Below are positions 40,730 to 53,215 of a DNA stretch of 64,000 nucleotides, piece by piece. Under the pieces are notes generated by a model. The model made no database searches and was not told the DNA's origin. It saw only the letters and a program-made list of their open reading frames with translations. The position numbers and the translations under genes were made by a program. The DNA comes from Rutidosis leptorrhynchoides. Lineage: Eukaryota; Streptophyta; Magnoliopsida; Asterales; Asteraceae. The stretch spans positions 341,501,501-341,565,500 of the forward strand of contig NC_092338.1 of assembly GCF_046630445.1 (NCBI RefSeq), in the 5' to 3' direction. The first letter of the stretch is position 1. Each line of letters begins with the position of its first letter.

Positions 40730-43700
40730 TTAGTTAGCTGTGGTGTCGAAATTGTGATTAACTTCGTTGTCGACTTCCATCGGACCATGTATGTAATGTT
40801 TAACTCTGTGACCATTAACTTTAAATTCAATCCCATTTGAATTTATCAATTCTATCGTTCCGTATGGGAAAACTCTTTTGACTATGAATGGTCCAGACCA
40901 TCTTGATTTCAATTTTCCAGGAAATAGCTTGAATCGTGAATTGAAAAGAAGAACTCTGTCTCCTTCTTTAAATTCTTTTGAACTTCTGATTCTTTTATCA
41001 TGCCATTTCTTCGTTCTTTCTTTATAGATTAACGAATTTTCGTATGCTTCATGTCTTAATTCTTATAATTCGTTTAGTTGACTTAATCGTAGACTTCCGG
41101 CTTCATGTAAATCAAGATTACATGTCTTCAAAGCCCAAAATGCTTTGTGTTCAATTTCTACTGGAAGATGACATGCTTTTCCATAAACAAGTCTAAAAGG
41201 TGTGGTTCCAATTGGAGTTTTGTAGGCTGTTCTAAAAGCCCAGAGTGCATCCTCCAATTTAATGGACCATTCCTTCGAATTTGATCCTACGGTTTTCTCT
41301 AGAATACGTTTTAAAGCTCGGTTGGTATTTTCAACTTGTCCACTTGTTTGTGGATGATATGCGGTGGAGATTTTATGAGTTACTCCATATCTTTTAAGAA
41401 CTTTCTCAAGTTGATTATTACAGAAATGAGTACCCCGATCACTTATTAAAGCTTTCGGTGTTCCAAACCTTGCAAAAAGACGTTTTAAAAAGTTGACTAC
41501 AACTCGTGCATCGTTAGTTGGGAGAGCTTGTGCTTCCGCCCATTTAGATACATAATCAATGGCTACGAGTATATATAAATTATTATGAGATTTTGGAAAT
41601 GGACCCATAAAGTCAATACCCCAAATGTCAAATACTTCACATACTTGGATGACATTTTGTGGCATTTCATCACGTTGACTTATTTTTCCGGTCCTTTGAC
41701 ATGCATCACAGGATTTGCAAAGAAGGTGTGCGTCTTTGTAAATTGTAGGCCAATAGAATCCAGCTTCATAAACTTTTCTTGCTGTTAGTTGAGGCCCATA
41801 ATGCCCTCCTGTTGGTCCTGTGTGACAATGGTTTAAAATTTTACTAGCTTCATCTCCAAATACACATCGGCGTATTATTCCATCGGGACAACTTTTAAAC
41901 AAATGTGGATCTTCCCAGAAATAGTGTTTTATGTCACTGAAGAATTTCTTTCGTCTTTGGTACGATAATCCTTTTTCAAGGAATCCACAAACTAAGTAGT
42001 TTGCATAGTCTGCAAACCATGGGATTTCTTTATAATCTATCTTCAATAGATATTCATCAGGAAAGTTGTCTTGTATGTCCGATTCATTCAGAACTTCTAA
42101 TTCGGGATTTTCAAGACGAGAAAGATGATCAGCGGCGAGATTTTCTGCTCCTCTTTTATCTCGGATTTCAATATCAAACTCTTGTAAGAGTAAGATCCAA
42201 CGGATTAATCTTGGTTTAGCATCTTGTTTTGAAAATAGGTATCTAAGAGCAGAATGGTCGGTATAGACCACCGTTTTTGCTAAAACGAGATATGCTCGGA
42301 ATTTGTCAAAAGCAAAGACAATAGCAAGGAGTTCTTTTTCAGTAGTTGTATAGTTCGTTTGTGCTCCTTGTAACGTCTTACTAGCATAGTATATAGGTTG
42401 AAATCGTTTTTCAATCCTTTGTCCTAAAACGGCTCCCATTGCAAAATCACTTGCATCGCACATTAGTTCAAATGGTAGATTCCAATTTGGTGTTATCATG
42501 ATTGGTGCATTAGTGAGTTTTTCTTTAAGAATATTAAAAGATTTGATACATTCATCTGAAAAGATGAATGGCGCATCCTTTTCTAGGAGTTTATTCATAG
42601 GAGTGGCAATTTTAGAAAAATCTTTTATGAAACGTCGGTAAAAACCGGCATGCCCTAGAAAACTCCTAACTCCTCTAACATTTGTGGGATGTGGAAGTTT
42701 AGCAATTACATCTACTTTAGCTCTATCCACTTCAATTCCTTCTTTTGAAATTTTATGTCCAAGAACGATGCCTTCTTTAACCATGAAATGGCATTTCTCC
42801 CAATTAAGTACTAGATTTGATTTTTCGCATCTAATTAGCATTCGTTCCAGATTAACTAGACATGATTTAAATGTATCACCGAAGACTGAAAAGTCATCCA
42901 TGAATACTTCCATGCATTCTTCTATCATGTCATGAAAAATCGCCATCATACACCTTTGAAAGGTTGCAGGGGCGTTACAAAGTCCAAATGGCATTCTTTT
43001 GTAAGCAAAAGTACCATAAGGGCACGTGAATGTGGTTTTCTCTTGATCTTCGGGTGCTATTGGAATTTGAAAATATCCGGAAAATCCATCTAGAAAACAA
43101 TAGTAACTATTTCCGGCTAATCTTTCCAACATTTGATCTATGAAAGGTAAGGGAAAGTGATCTTTTCTGGTGGCGTCATTTAATTTTCTATAATCAATAC
43201 ATACACGCCATCCTGTTACAGTCCTAGTAGGAATAAGCTCATTTTTCTCATTTATAATGACAGTCATGCCACCCTTCTTAGGTACGCATTGAACTGGGCT
43301 TACCCATGGACTATCAGAAATTGGATATATCAAACCTGCATCTAGCAGTTTAATAATCTCTTTCTTAACTACATCTTGCATATTAGGATTTAGTCTTCGT
43401 TGGCGTTGCACATACGTTTTATGACCTTCTTCCATAAGGATTTTATGTGTGCAATACGAAGGACTTATTCCTTTAATATCATGAATCTTCCATGCAATGG
43501 CTGGTTTATGAGCTTTCAACACAGAAATGAGTTGTGATTTCTCATTTTCAGTAAGAGAAGACGATATTATTACAGGTAATTCAGATTCACCATGTAAATA
43601 AGCGTATTCCAAATGGTTTGGAAGTGGCTTTAACTCTAATTTAGGAGGTTCTTCTATCGATGATTTATATCGATATCTGTCTTCTTCTTTTAGCATTTGA

Positions 43701-46333
43701 ATTTCTTCTGTTGTTGGTTCATATCCATTAGCTATAAGTGTAGCTAACATTTCAGCTTCATCAATTGGTTCATTACCTTCTCCTAAAGAACATTCTCCTG
43801 TTCCTTGTAATTCTGGAAATTCTTCTAATAATTCTGCATGTGCATCTATAGTTTGAATATAATAACATGTATCATCTGCAGATTGTGGTTGTTGCATTGC
43901 TCTATCAACTGAAAAGGTAACACTCTCATCCTCTATACTTAGGGTCAGTTTCTTACCGAACACGTCTATCATTGCTTTAGCCGTGTTTAAGAATGGTCTT
44001 CCTAATATGAGAGGAACTTGAGAATCTTCTTCCATGTCCAAAACAACAAAATCTACTGGAAATACTAAAGTACCAACTTTAACTAGCATGTTCTCCATTA
44101 TCCCTCTAGGATATTTTATTGATCTATCGGCTAGTTGTATGCTTATTCTGGTTGGTTTCAATTCTCCAAGGTCTAGTTTAGCGTATAGTGAATACGGCAT
44201 TAGATTTATACTAGCACCTAAGTCTGCCAATGCTTCTATTGAACTAAGACTACCCAGAAAACATGGAATTGTGAAACTTCCTGGATCAGATAATTTTTCT
44301 GGTATCTTATTCAACAGCACTGCTGAACAATTAGCATTCATAGTGACAGCCGAGAGTTCTTCCATTTTCTTTCTATTTGAGATTAGATCTTTCAAGAATT
44401 TAGCATATCTAGGCATTCCTGAAATCACATCAATGAAAGGAAGATTTACATTTATCTGTTTAAACATATCCAAGAATTTGGATTGCTCGGCTTCAAGTTT
44501 CTCTTTCTTCATTTTACTCGGATAAGGAAGTGGTGGTTGGTATGGTTTAACATAAGGTTTATCCTTAACTGTGTTATTTTCATTAACCTTTTCAACTACC
44601 GGTTCTTTTTCCTTATCTTGATCGGGTTGTGGTTCTTGTGGAGTAGGAATAGAATCATCTGAAACTACAGGTATTTCAGGTGGTTTAAGTGTAATACCAC
44701 TTCTTGTGGTAATGACTTTAGCTGTTTCATTCCTGGGGTTAGCATTTGTATCACTCGGTAGACTTCCCGGTTTTCTTTCACCTATTAACCTTGCTAGGTT
44801 ACTTACTTCTTGTTCCAGATTTTGAATAGAAGCTTGTTGATTTCTAAATGCTTGAGCATTTTGTTCATTAGTTTGTTTTTGAGATGTGAAAAACTGCGTT
44901 TGAGTTTCAACTAGCTTCGTCATCATATCTTCTAAATTCGGCTTTTTATCATCGGTTTGTTGTGGTGGTTTGTTTTGGAAATTCGGTCTTTGCTGATTGT
45001 AAGTATTATTGGATACTTGTTGATTGCTAGGACCTTGTTGGTTGTTGTATGGAATATTTCGGTTATAATTCTGGTTTTGATTGTAAATCGGTCTTGGCGG
45101 TTGATAATTATTCTGATAATTATTTCCAGGCCTTTGGTTTATGTATGAAATATTCTCTCTTTGTTCCATTGTTAATTCAATACTGAGACAATCTTTTGTC
45201 AAATGTGGTCCTCCACACTGCTCACAACTAATTCGTATTGCATGAATATCTTTAGTCATCTTTTCCATTCGTCTCTCGAAAGCATCTATCTTTGCCGAAA
45301 TGGAATCTAAATCATGGCTAGAATCGGCTCTAGCTGCTTTAGATGATCTAATGATATCTTTTTCTTGATGCCACTCATGTGAGTGGGAAGCAGTATTATC
45401 AATAATTTTGTAAGCATCAGTTTCGGTTTTCTTCATAATCGAACCACCAGCTGCTATATCTATGTCTTTTCTTGTAGTGATGTCGCATCCTCGATAGAAT
45501 ATTTGTACTATTTGACAGGTGTCTAAACCATGTTGCGGACATCCTCTTAACAACTTTCCACATCTTGTCCACGCCTCATATAGAGTTTCATTTGGCTTTT
45601 GTGTGAACGTAACAATTTCTGCTTGAAGTCTTACGGCTTTAGATGCAGGAAAGAATTGTTTATGAAATTTGTCAATTAAAACATCTCATGTATCGATCGC
45701 CCCTTCAGGTAACGATTCCAACCAATCTTTGGCTTCTCCCTTTAAAGTCCAGGGAAATAACATGAGATATATCTGTTCATCCTCCACTTCTCGGATTTTA
45801 AATAGTGTGCAGATCCTATTAAAGGTACGTAGATGTTCATTTGGATCTTCCTTCGGCGCACCACTAAATTGGCATTGATTAGTCACCATGTGTAGAATTT
45901 GTCCTTTGATTTCATAATCTGGCGCATTAATGTCTGGATGAGTAATTGCGTGACCTTGGCCAGTGCGTTTAGCTCTCATTCGGTCTTCCATACTTAAAGG
46001 TTCCAGATTCTCCATAATTGAATTTGTTGAATCGGTATCACTAGATGATTCTGATTTAATGGTTCGTTCCTCAACAATCTCTGTTTGAATGATTGGTGGT
46101 TCCAGAGGAAAGTTTAGTGGTTCATGATCTATGAACCGTTCCTGAATATTTTCCGGATTCTCAATTGTGAGGTTGGGTTCAAAAAATGGATTATCGGAAA
46201 TTTGAACTGAAGTACTTGGTTGACTGGATGACGATTCTAAAGAAAAATCAACGGCGGTTATATTCGCTAAATGTCTTGATCTAGTTACAGGTGGTGAACG
46301 TACAAAAGGTGATGAACGTCTTGCTCGGTGCAT
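40730..46333 (-). pseudogene. Athila gag-pol polyprotein with two in-frame stops
   Basis: One frame encodes the particle protein and replication enzymes. Order: gag from ATG 46331-46333; knuckle [13 protein letters not shown] (45188-45226); protease DLGAS (44210-44224); reverse transcriptase with FMDD (about 42893-42904); RNase H ([13 protein letters not shown], about 42440-42465); integrase HHCC zinc finger (about 41690-41830) and catalytic D, D, E at 41612, 41438 and 41330. A TGA at 45686-45688 replaces the Trp codon seen in element A. A TAA at 41063-41065 lies after the integrase core, and the frame then continues to a natural TAA at 40730. All catalytic residues are otherwise intact, so damage is limited to point nonsense changes. 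Confidence 0.93.
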
Positions 46334-47725
46334 TCACTGAATATCCTATTAGTTTTAAAAAGGAAAGAAAAATTATAATAAGTTATCCAATCAATAGACT
46401 TTTCTGATTTTGCCCACGTTTCGAATAGCCAAAAGATGCAGCAGAGGGGCAGGATTCGTTTGGTCTCAATATAATTGAGGACTGTTTGGCTCCAATAACC
46501 CGGTCCACGTACAAATCCAACTATTACTACGAACCAGAAAATTTTGATGTCTATTAATTTAACCACTCAAAATAAATTTTCGTAATTTTAAGAAATTTAG
46601 ATAAGAAGTAGAAAAAATTCTAAGTCCTAAAACTAGAATAGCGAGAAATAAGAAAGAAAAAGAGTTCGTCGCAAAAGGTCGAAAAAGAAAAAATGGTTGA
46701 AAAATAAAAGGTGACGGAAAAATAAAAGAAACTTATAAAAACTTAAAAATACTTAACTAACCTAACCTTATTACTACAACTAACTTAAAATTATAATCGC
46801 AAATTGAAATTACTAATTGGAATGATAATTGGTACATAGTAAAAGGTGTCTAAAAATATTAAAGCTTACAAGGAAAAACTAAATCCCAAATGGAAATAAC
46901 TTAAAAAGAAACTAAAACTTAAAAAGGCGTCGCAAAATTCTAAAGCACCTAAATCTTAGTCTAAAGAAAAAGCACTTAAGGAATTCTACGGCAAAGCCTA
47001 AAAATATAGGAGTAAAAATAACTATAGCAAAAACTAAGTTTAAAATTAAATATGAGCGAAAAATATAAATATTACGCTACAACGATTAAAAGGGACAAAA
47101 TATAAAAATATACAAAAAGTTGTAAAAAGTACAATTTTTATAAAAATATTATTTTTATATTATTTATTTAATAAAACTACTAATTTTACAATTTAATAAA
47201 ACTAATTTACCTAAAATATATAAATAAAAATTAAAAGTAAAAATAAAACTAATAATAATAATAATAATAATAATTAGGTTTAAATATTAATAATAATTAA
47301 TTAAAAACCGTAATTAATGCTGAATTAGGGCTTCCTGTGCGCGTGTCAGATGATCTCCGCGAGTCGCGGCAATTAAAGAAGAAAACCCCGCGAGTCGCGG
47401 GGTTCAGAAATTCTGTTGACAGCTTTCAATTTTTTACGCGTTTTTCTTTATTTTTTTTTATTTTTATTTTATGTTTTCTGTTTTTTAAATAAATAAAAGA
47501 TTTTAAAATAAAACTTATATTTTTATAAACTAAAATAGAAATAAAGAAACTTATAAAACTTAAATATTTAACAAAATCTTAAAAATGCTTATATTTTTGT
47601 TTTTTCTTTTTTATATTTTTGAATAATTAAAACGTATTTTTACAAAAGCGAATTTTAATAAAAGTAAACTAAAAAATCTTTTTTTTTATATATATTAGCG
47701 TTGCGCTTCCGGCATTTAAGAGTGT
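46334..47725 (-). other. 5' leader of element C
   Basis: AT-rich untranslated leader. A palindrome doublet (CTCCGCGAGTCGCGG and CCCCGCGAGTCGCGGGG) sits at 47353-47405. A 93-codon frame next to gag (46285-46566), also present in A, has only a GTG start and overlaps gag, so it is not called as a gene. Confidence 0.65.
47353..47405 (-). repeat. Palindrome doublet in leader of C
   Basis: Two CG-core palindromes about 30 bp apart. No TATA box follows, unlike in the LTR copies. Conserved surroundings (CCCTAATTC, ATTAATTACGG) mark the same site in the leaders of A and B. Confidence 0.7.
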
Positions 47726-47743
47726 TCCCCGGCAGCGGCGCCA
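47726..47743 (-). promoter_or_regulatory. Primer-binding site of element C (tRNA-Asp type)
   Basis: The minus strand reads TGGCGCCGCTGCCGGGGA, 8 bases inside the 5' LTR end; identical to that of element B. Confidence 0.9.
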
Positions 47744-47751
47744 AAAATACT

Positions 47752-49678
47752 TGATGTTATGCGAGGTGTATATAAAATAGTTTATATTTTACTAGGAAAA
47801 ACTATTAAATACGATACAATTTTACACAAGATATTTATTTATTTATAGAATGGATATACTTAAACCTTGCTACAACACTTATAGGCAGTGTACCTAATCG
47901 TACAGTAGTGTAGTTTTTAGTAAGTCCGGTTCGTTCCACAGGGAAATCTTTAAACAAAGTTCAACGCTATATTAGTTTACTTTTATAAAAATACAAATAT
48001 ATATATAAGTAATATTATTATTATAAAGGGGGGTTTTTACCGTTTAATGACCGGTTTGTCGATTTTAAAACTTTAGTCGCAGTTAAAACCTAATGTAAAA
48101 TATAAAATAAATACAAGACTTAAATTAAAGCATAAAGTAAATAACGATAATGAAATTGCGATAATTAAAAGTGCGATTAAATAACAATAAATAAAAGTGC
48201 GATAATTAGAAGTGCAATTAAATATAAAATAAAGGAAATTAAATATGAAATAAAAGAATTATGCTTATTTAAACTTCCGTAATCATGATGTTTGACGTGT
48301 TGATTTTAGTTTTATGCCCATGGGTTAATTGTCCTTTGTCCTGGATTATTCAATATGTCCGTCTGGTTTTTGTCCATAACAGTCCATCAGTCATAAATAT
48401 AAAGTGCGAGTGTCCTCGTCAAATTATTATTATACCCGAAGTTAAATATTCCAACTAATTGGGGATTCGAATTGTAACAAGGTTTTAATACTTTGTTTAA
48501 TGAATACACCAGGTTATCGACTGCGTGTAAACCAAGGTTTTACTACTTTGTTAACAATTACACCAATTACCCTTGAATGTAATTTCACCCCTGTTTTAAT
48601 TATTCTAGTGGCTATTAATCCATTCCCGTGTCCGGTTAAATGAACGATTATTCGTACATATAAATACCCCGCCCATCGTGTCCGATCGAGTGTATATGGT
48701 AATTTATAGGGACGCCCAATTGTAATTCTTTATATTAACATTAACAAACTTTCATTTAGTTAAACAAATATAAAGCCCATTAATAGCCCATAGTCTAATT
48801 TCCACAAGTGTCGTTCTTTTGTCCAAACCCCAATTATGGTACAAAGCCCAATTATCCAATTTTAGTAATTAGCCCAACATCATGATTACTTCGTTTTAAA
48901 TAAGCATAATAATAACTTAGCTACGAGACATTAATGTAAAAAGGTTGAACATAACTTACAATGATTAAAAATAGCGTAGCGTTACACGGACAGAATTTCG
49001 ACTTACACCCTTACAACATTTGCTAACATACCCTTATTATTAGAATTAAAATTAAAATTAAAATATAAATTATATATATATATATCGTATGATAAGAAGA
49101 AAAAAAGATGATGAATTTTGATCAGAATTCGGGTTGCTTTATAGCCAGAGTAGAATTTTGGGGCTCCGCGACTCGCGGCAAAAACCCCTTCAAACTCCGC
49201 GAGTCGCGGAGGATGTATTTACAGCTCAGTCCTTGGAGTTTTCTCTGCCGACGGTTTTATATATATAAATATAATATATATATAATTAATATAATTAATT
49301 ATATATTATATTATATTTATATACATAGTTAACTTGTAATTTTTAGTCCGTTGCGTCGAGCGTTAAGAGTTGACTCTGGTCCCGGTTCCGGATTTTCGAA
49401 CGTCCTTGCGTACAATTTTATATTTTGCACTTTGCGTTTTGAATCTTGTACTCTTGTAATTTCGAGACGTTTCTTATCAATAATTGGAACCTTTTTGATT
49501 GTCTTTTGTACTTTTGAGCTTTTTGGTCGTTTGCGTCTTCAATTCGTCGAATCTGTCTTTTGTCTTCACCTTTTATTATTTAAACGAATATCACTTGTAA
49601 ATAGAACAATTGCAACTAAAAGCTTGTCTTTCTTGAGGAATAATGCTATGAAATATATGTTCGTTTTTAGCATTATCA
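47752..49678 (-). repeat. 5' LTR of element C
   Basis: 1927 bp. The visible differences from the 3' LTR are one C/T (48841-48860 region) and one A/G (near 48928). TATA at 49137-49143 and palindrome doublet at 49163-49212. Confidence 0.95.
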
Positions 49679-49683
49679 ATGAA

Positions 49684-51486
49684 TAAGATATTTGTGTTGC
49701 CGCACCCAGATGTAATTAAGATGATACTTAATTAATTTGGTGATCTAATTCAGTTCTAAGATCGAGAAACAAAATTGTTAAACAAATGAGAATGACCGAT
49801 GATCCATATCTCAAGTTTAACTAAAGTATCTGAAACAAAAGGACGAATGCCATTTAAAACTTACCATAAACAGTTTCGAGAAACTACCCTCACATGAATT
49901 TGGGGATAATGACGTTAGGGGTGTTCATTTTCGGATATCCGAAATTCGGATATCCGAATTTTCGGATATCCGAAAATTCGGATAGTGAAAAACCCCATCC
50001 GAAATCCGAATCCGAAATTTCGGATATCCGATTTTCGGATATCCGAAATTTCGGATTCGGATATCGGATTATCCGAATATCCGATATTTTTTAAGAACTT
50101 CCAATATTTTCGGATAATTTGGATATTTTTCAGATATTTCGGATATTTTTTCGAATATTTCGGATAGTTTTCGAATATTTCGGATAATTTTCAAATAATT
50201 TTTCGGATTTTTTCGGATTCTTTTCGAAATTTCGGATATTCGGATATCCGAATATCCAAAAATTTTGAAAACTCCATCCGATATCCGAATTCGAAAAATC
50301 GGATATCCGATTTTCGGATATCCGAATTTTCGGATATCCGATTTTTCGGATATTTTCAGATTCGGATTTCGGATAATTCGGATTCGGATTCGGATATTTT
50401 GAACATCCCTAAATGACGTGTTGCTAGACGCTTACCATTGTTTGTATAGTTACTTGGTGTTGTGCCATGCACAAGTGGGAGTCTGTAGGATTAATGTGCA
50501 AGGTACAACATATAACTATATGGCCAACTTCATTTGAGCCTTCGGGGTCACACACATATACACCGAGACGTCAAATAAAATATATATATATGATGTATAT
50601 ATATTACTCAAGTAACAAAATAGTAAATCGAAATTAATTCATTTACTATTCATATGAATAGTAAATGAAATAAAATTAATTAATTTACTATTCACATGAA
50701 AGTGACATGATAGAAATTATTAATTATAAGTTACATAACATACCCTTAAAGTATTTGAGAAATACGACTTTTTAAAATATATATCATAACTTCGTATCTT
50801 TATAAGATTTTAAAAAGTAAATTGGTTGGTGAATAATTGTACTCCGTATCTTTAAAAACGCGTATCTTGTTTCATAAATAAGTTAAAAAGTTGATGTGCA
50901 TATCACATCACATATTTATATATATATGATAGATGTGGTGTGTGTGTTTGGTGCTTAAAAAAATATAAAAAAAAGAAAAATACAAAACCCCTACATACAT
51001 TATTGTGGTGATCATATTGCCCAGGAAATCAATGTGCAAGTCGATCAAGACAAAAATCACATCAAGATTTATTTTTGATTCTTTTGAAAACAAAAATGAA
51101 ACGGTTTATTGAGTATTTTATTTATAATTTCATTATAATAATTTGATTATTATAATAAATTACTTGAGTTTGGACTAGCATCCATTGACGGTCGTTTGAA
51201 ATGTAGTGTGGACTATCCTAAGAGACGGTCATATTTTTTATCGTAGGTTTCTCTCCTTCAATCAGTTTCTTCAAGAAAGATATATCGTTTACTCACTTTG
51301 TGAATTACAAATTTTGACAATTATTAGTGGTGTAACTGGATCTTTGGGAAAGATTAATCGTGTGTATGTTTAATTAAATTTAAATAAGTGATTATTTAAT
51401 CTTGTAAATGGTTTATAAAATAATAATAGATTATTATTTAACTATCCGCTGCGTTAATCTGATTTAAAAGTACACACGATTTTTCA
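49684..51486 (+). repeat. Copia 3' region and LTR remnant, right of insertion C
   Basis: Continues the Copia 3' non-coding sequence. CACAAGTGGGAG near 50470 looks like its polypurine tract, and the following ~1 kb would be LTR, ending with an AT-rich section at the SINE border at 51486. A hAT-type MITE interrupts it at 49916-50411. LTR borders are not secure. Confidence 0.45.
49916..50411. mobile_element. hAT-type MITE made of CGGATATCCG repeats
   Basis: Terminal inverted repeats TAGGGGTGTTCA and (inverted) TAGGGATGTTCA are flanked by the exact 8-bp duplication AATGACGT (49908-49915 and 50412-50419). The 496-bp interior is almost entirely short inverted and direct repeats of TTCGGATATCCGAA. 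No transposase. Confidence 0.85.
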
Positions 51487-51787
51487 ACATAACCTTGTGT
51501 TGTAGCTCATGTGGTAGTGACATGCCTCTCTTAGCGAGAGGTCAGGAGTTCGACTCCCATGAGGTGCAGCATTGCACACGAGGTTGCCCCTTGACCCTTG
51601 AATTCCACCCAAGGGTGCCTTCCGCACATCGTGTTGTCGGGGCAGTGGGGGAGGGGGTTTTACCGCACATGCCCTCGGATTGGGCTGAGTTTCCTCCTAG
51701 GCAGCATTTGGGGGCGGTTTATGCAACTGCAGGAAGATGAACGCGAGGGTGATTAAGTCCCCTCTGAGTGATCCTTACTGTTGTTCA
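51487..51787 (+). mobile_element. tRNA-derived SINE, copy 2
   Basis: Same SINE as 30610-30931. It has A-box-like TAGCTCATGTGGTAGTGAC and B-box GAGTTCGACTCC, which is better preserved here. Its TTGTTC tail is cut by the hAT-type element, and the A-rich remainder resumes at 52435. Confidence 0.75.
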
Positions 51788-52426
51788 TAGGGATGGCATC
51801 GGGTCGGATTTGGGTCGGGTTTAGGTAATCCCGGACCCGGACCCGATTAAGAAACCCCGCCGCAAACCCCGCCTGAAACCCGTCGGGTCCCCATTTACTT
51901 ACATACTATCAGGTTTCGGGTTTCCCCACGGGTAAACGGTTATACCCGATTAGTCATTATGTATCTATTTTTCAATAAGTTACCAAATCAAAATATCGAA
52001 AAATAATTTAACTACTTCATGTTTAAAGTATTATAAAATATCACATACAAAAAGTTGTTTGAAAAGTTTTTAAATACTCAAATAAACAAAGTATATACAC
52101 TATCACATCTCGAAAACTTGTTGTATATGATTATATTGAATAAAATTATACTCGTTTTTAAAATAAATAAGCAAAATATTTCATACATTAACAATATAAT
52201 ACTAATACTAAAATTAAACATAAAAATTATTATTAAAATTCCTCGGGCCGGGTATACGGGTATGCGAGTCGGGTATACGGGTCGGATAAACGGGTTTGTA
52301 TCCAAAACCATACCCGAACTCGAACCCGGAATTTTTTTTGTAACCATCCCCATCGGCCCATGACCCGGCCCAATTATAATGGGTTTCGGGTTTCCCCATC
52401 AGGTACGAGTCATTTTGTCATCCCCA
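51788..52426. mobile_element. hAT-type MITE, GGGTCGGGT-rich ends
   Basis: Ends TAGGGATGGCA and (inverted) TGGGGATGACA, flanked by 8-bp duplications GTTGTTCA and GCTGTTCA (one mismatch). Removing it restores the SINE tail as in copy 1. The 639-bp body has GGGTCGGGT / ACCCGACCC-type inverted repeats near both ends. No ORF. Confidence 0.75.
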
Positions 52427-52880
52427 GCTGTTCAGAAAAAAATTTAGTGAGATGGATAAATTAGAAGATATTAGCTAAAGCAACGAGAAGGATGAAATCG
52501 ACGAATATATCATCATATGACACACATAAAGGGGGTCACTTCCTGAATTTGAAAGCAAGAACAAGTCTCTATTTTTATGGAGAAGCCGAGCAGTTAAAGA
52601 ATGAAACAGATAAAATGATTGTTCTAAAATGGTTATTTCTCACAATTGTTCCTTGTGTTGCAACGGTTAAGTGACGTCAACTTCACTCTCAGAGACCAAA
52701 CGTGTAACTCATGCAAACCTTGAAGACCAATCAAGTCACATAAAAGTTTGGGAGCACCTCACGTCATATCTAAAAAAATTGTACTACGTAATACTTTTCT
52801 GTTGATACACAGCAACAAAGATTAAAATTAAAATAAATAATAATAAAAATATTAAATATAAAATGGAGATTCGAGAAGTG

Positions 52881-53025
52881 AGGTGATACTCACACACTAG
52901 TTTTTGATCCATACACACCTAATTTACTATGATGTCCTTACTTACGATAATGGTAGTTCAACTCTCAAGATAAACTTAAGGATATAATTGTAAGTTTTAT
53001 GGTAAAAAGTTGGTGAGTATCACCT
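52881..53025. mobile_element. 145-bp MITE absent from duplicate copy
   Basis: Terminal repeats AGGTGATACTCAC and (inverted) AGGTGATACTCACC bracket 145 bp present only in this copy of the duplicated block; copy 1 has the empty site near 31363. The target duplication is unclear. Confidence 0.65.
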
Positions 53026-53099
53026 ATGACAACTAAAATGTACGTACACCCCTGGTTAAATTGATATTTTGTCATAACTGTCTAAATTCTCTCCATCTT

Positions 53100-53215
53100 A
53101 GGTACATACAGTTCAACTTTCCTCCCTTTTATTTAGGGTTTCTTATTTCAACTCAAATTCTACTTTTCTTCGACCCGCCATTTCATACGATCAGTCTCCA
53201 ATTCAATTATATCAG
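53100..53215 (+). other. Untranslated first exon of DEAD-box gene
   Basis: C/T-rich leader ending ATATCAG with a GT donor at 53216. Intron 1 ends TTAAGATTCAG at 53897. The left limit is not determined. Confidence 0.5.

Larger units (their letters stand above)
32927..49678 (-). mobile_element. Complete Athila-type Ty3/Gypsy retrotransposon C
   Basis: Both 1927-bp LTRs (32927-34853 and 47752-49678) are present and differ at about two positions by eye. The whole 16,752 bp is flanked by ATGAA (32922-32926 and 49679-49683). Reading leftward it has primer site, leader, gag-pol, a small CCHC ORF, an ATHILA/env-like ORF and a polypurine tract. The env-like ORF, tRNA-Asp primer site and long LTRs place it in Athila. 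LTR identity implies a very recent insertion, yet three in-frame stops interrupt its proteins. Confidence 0.96.

Noticed and set aside
46285-46566. 93-codon frame upstream of gag, also at 2595-2876
   Set aside because: GTG start only, overlaps gag in another frame, and is stopped after about 20 codons in element B. Treated as leader.
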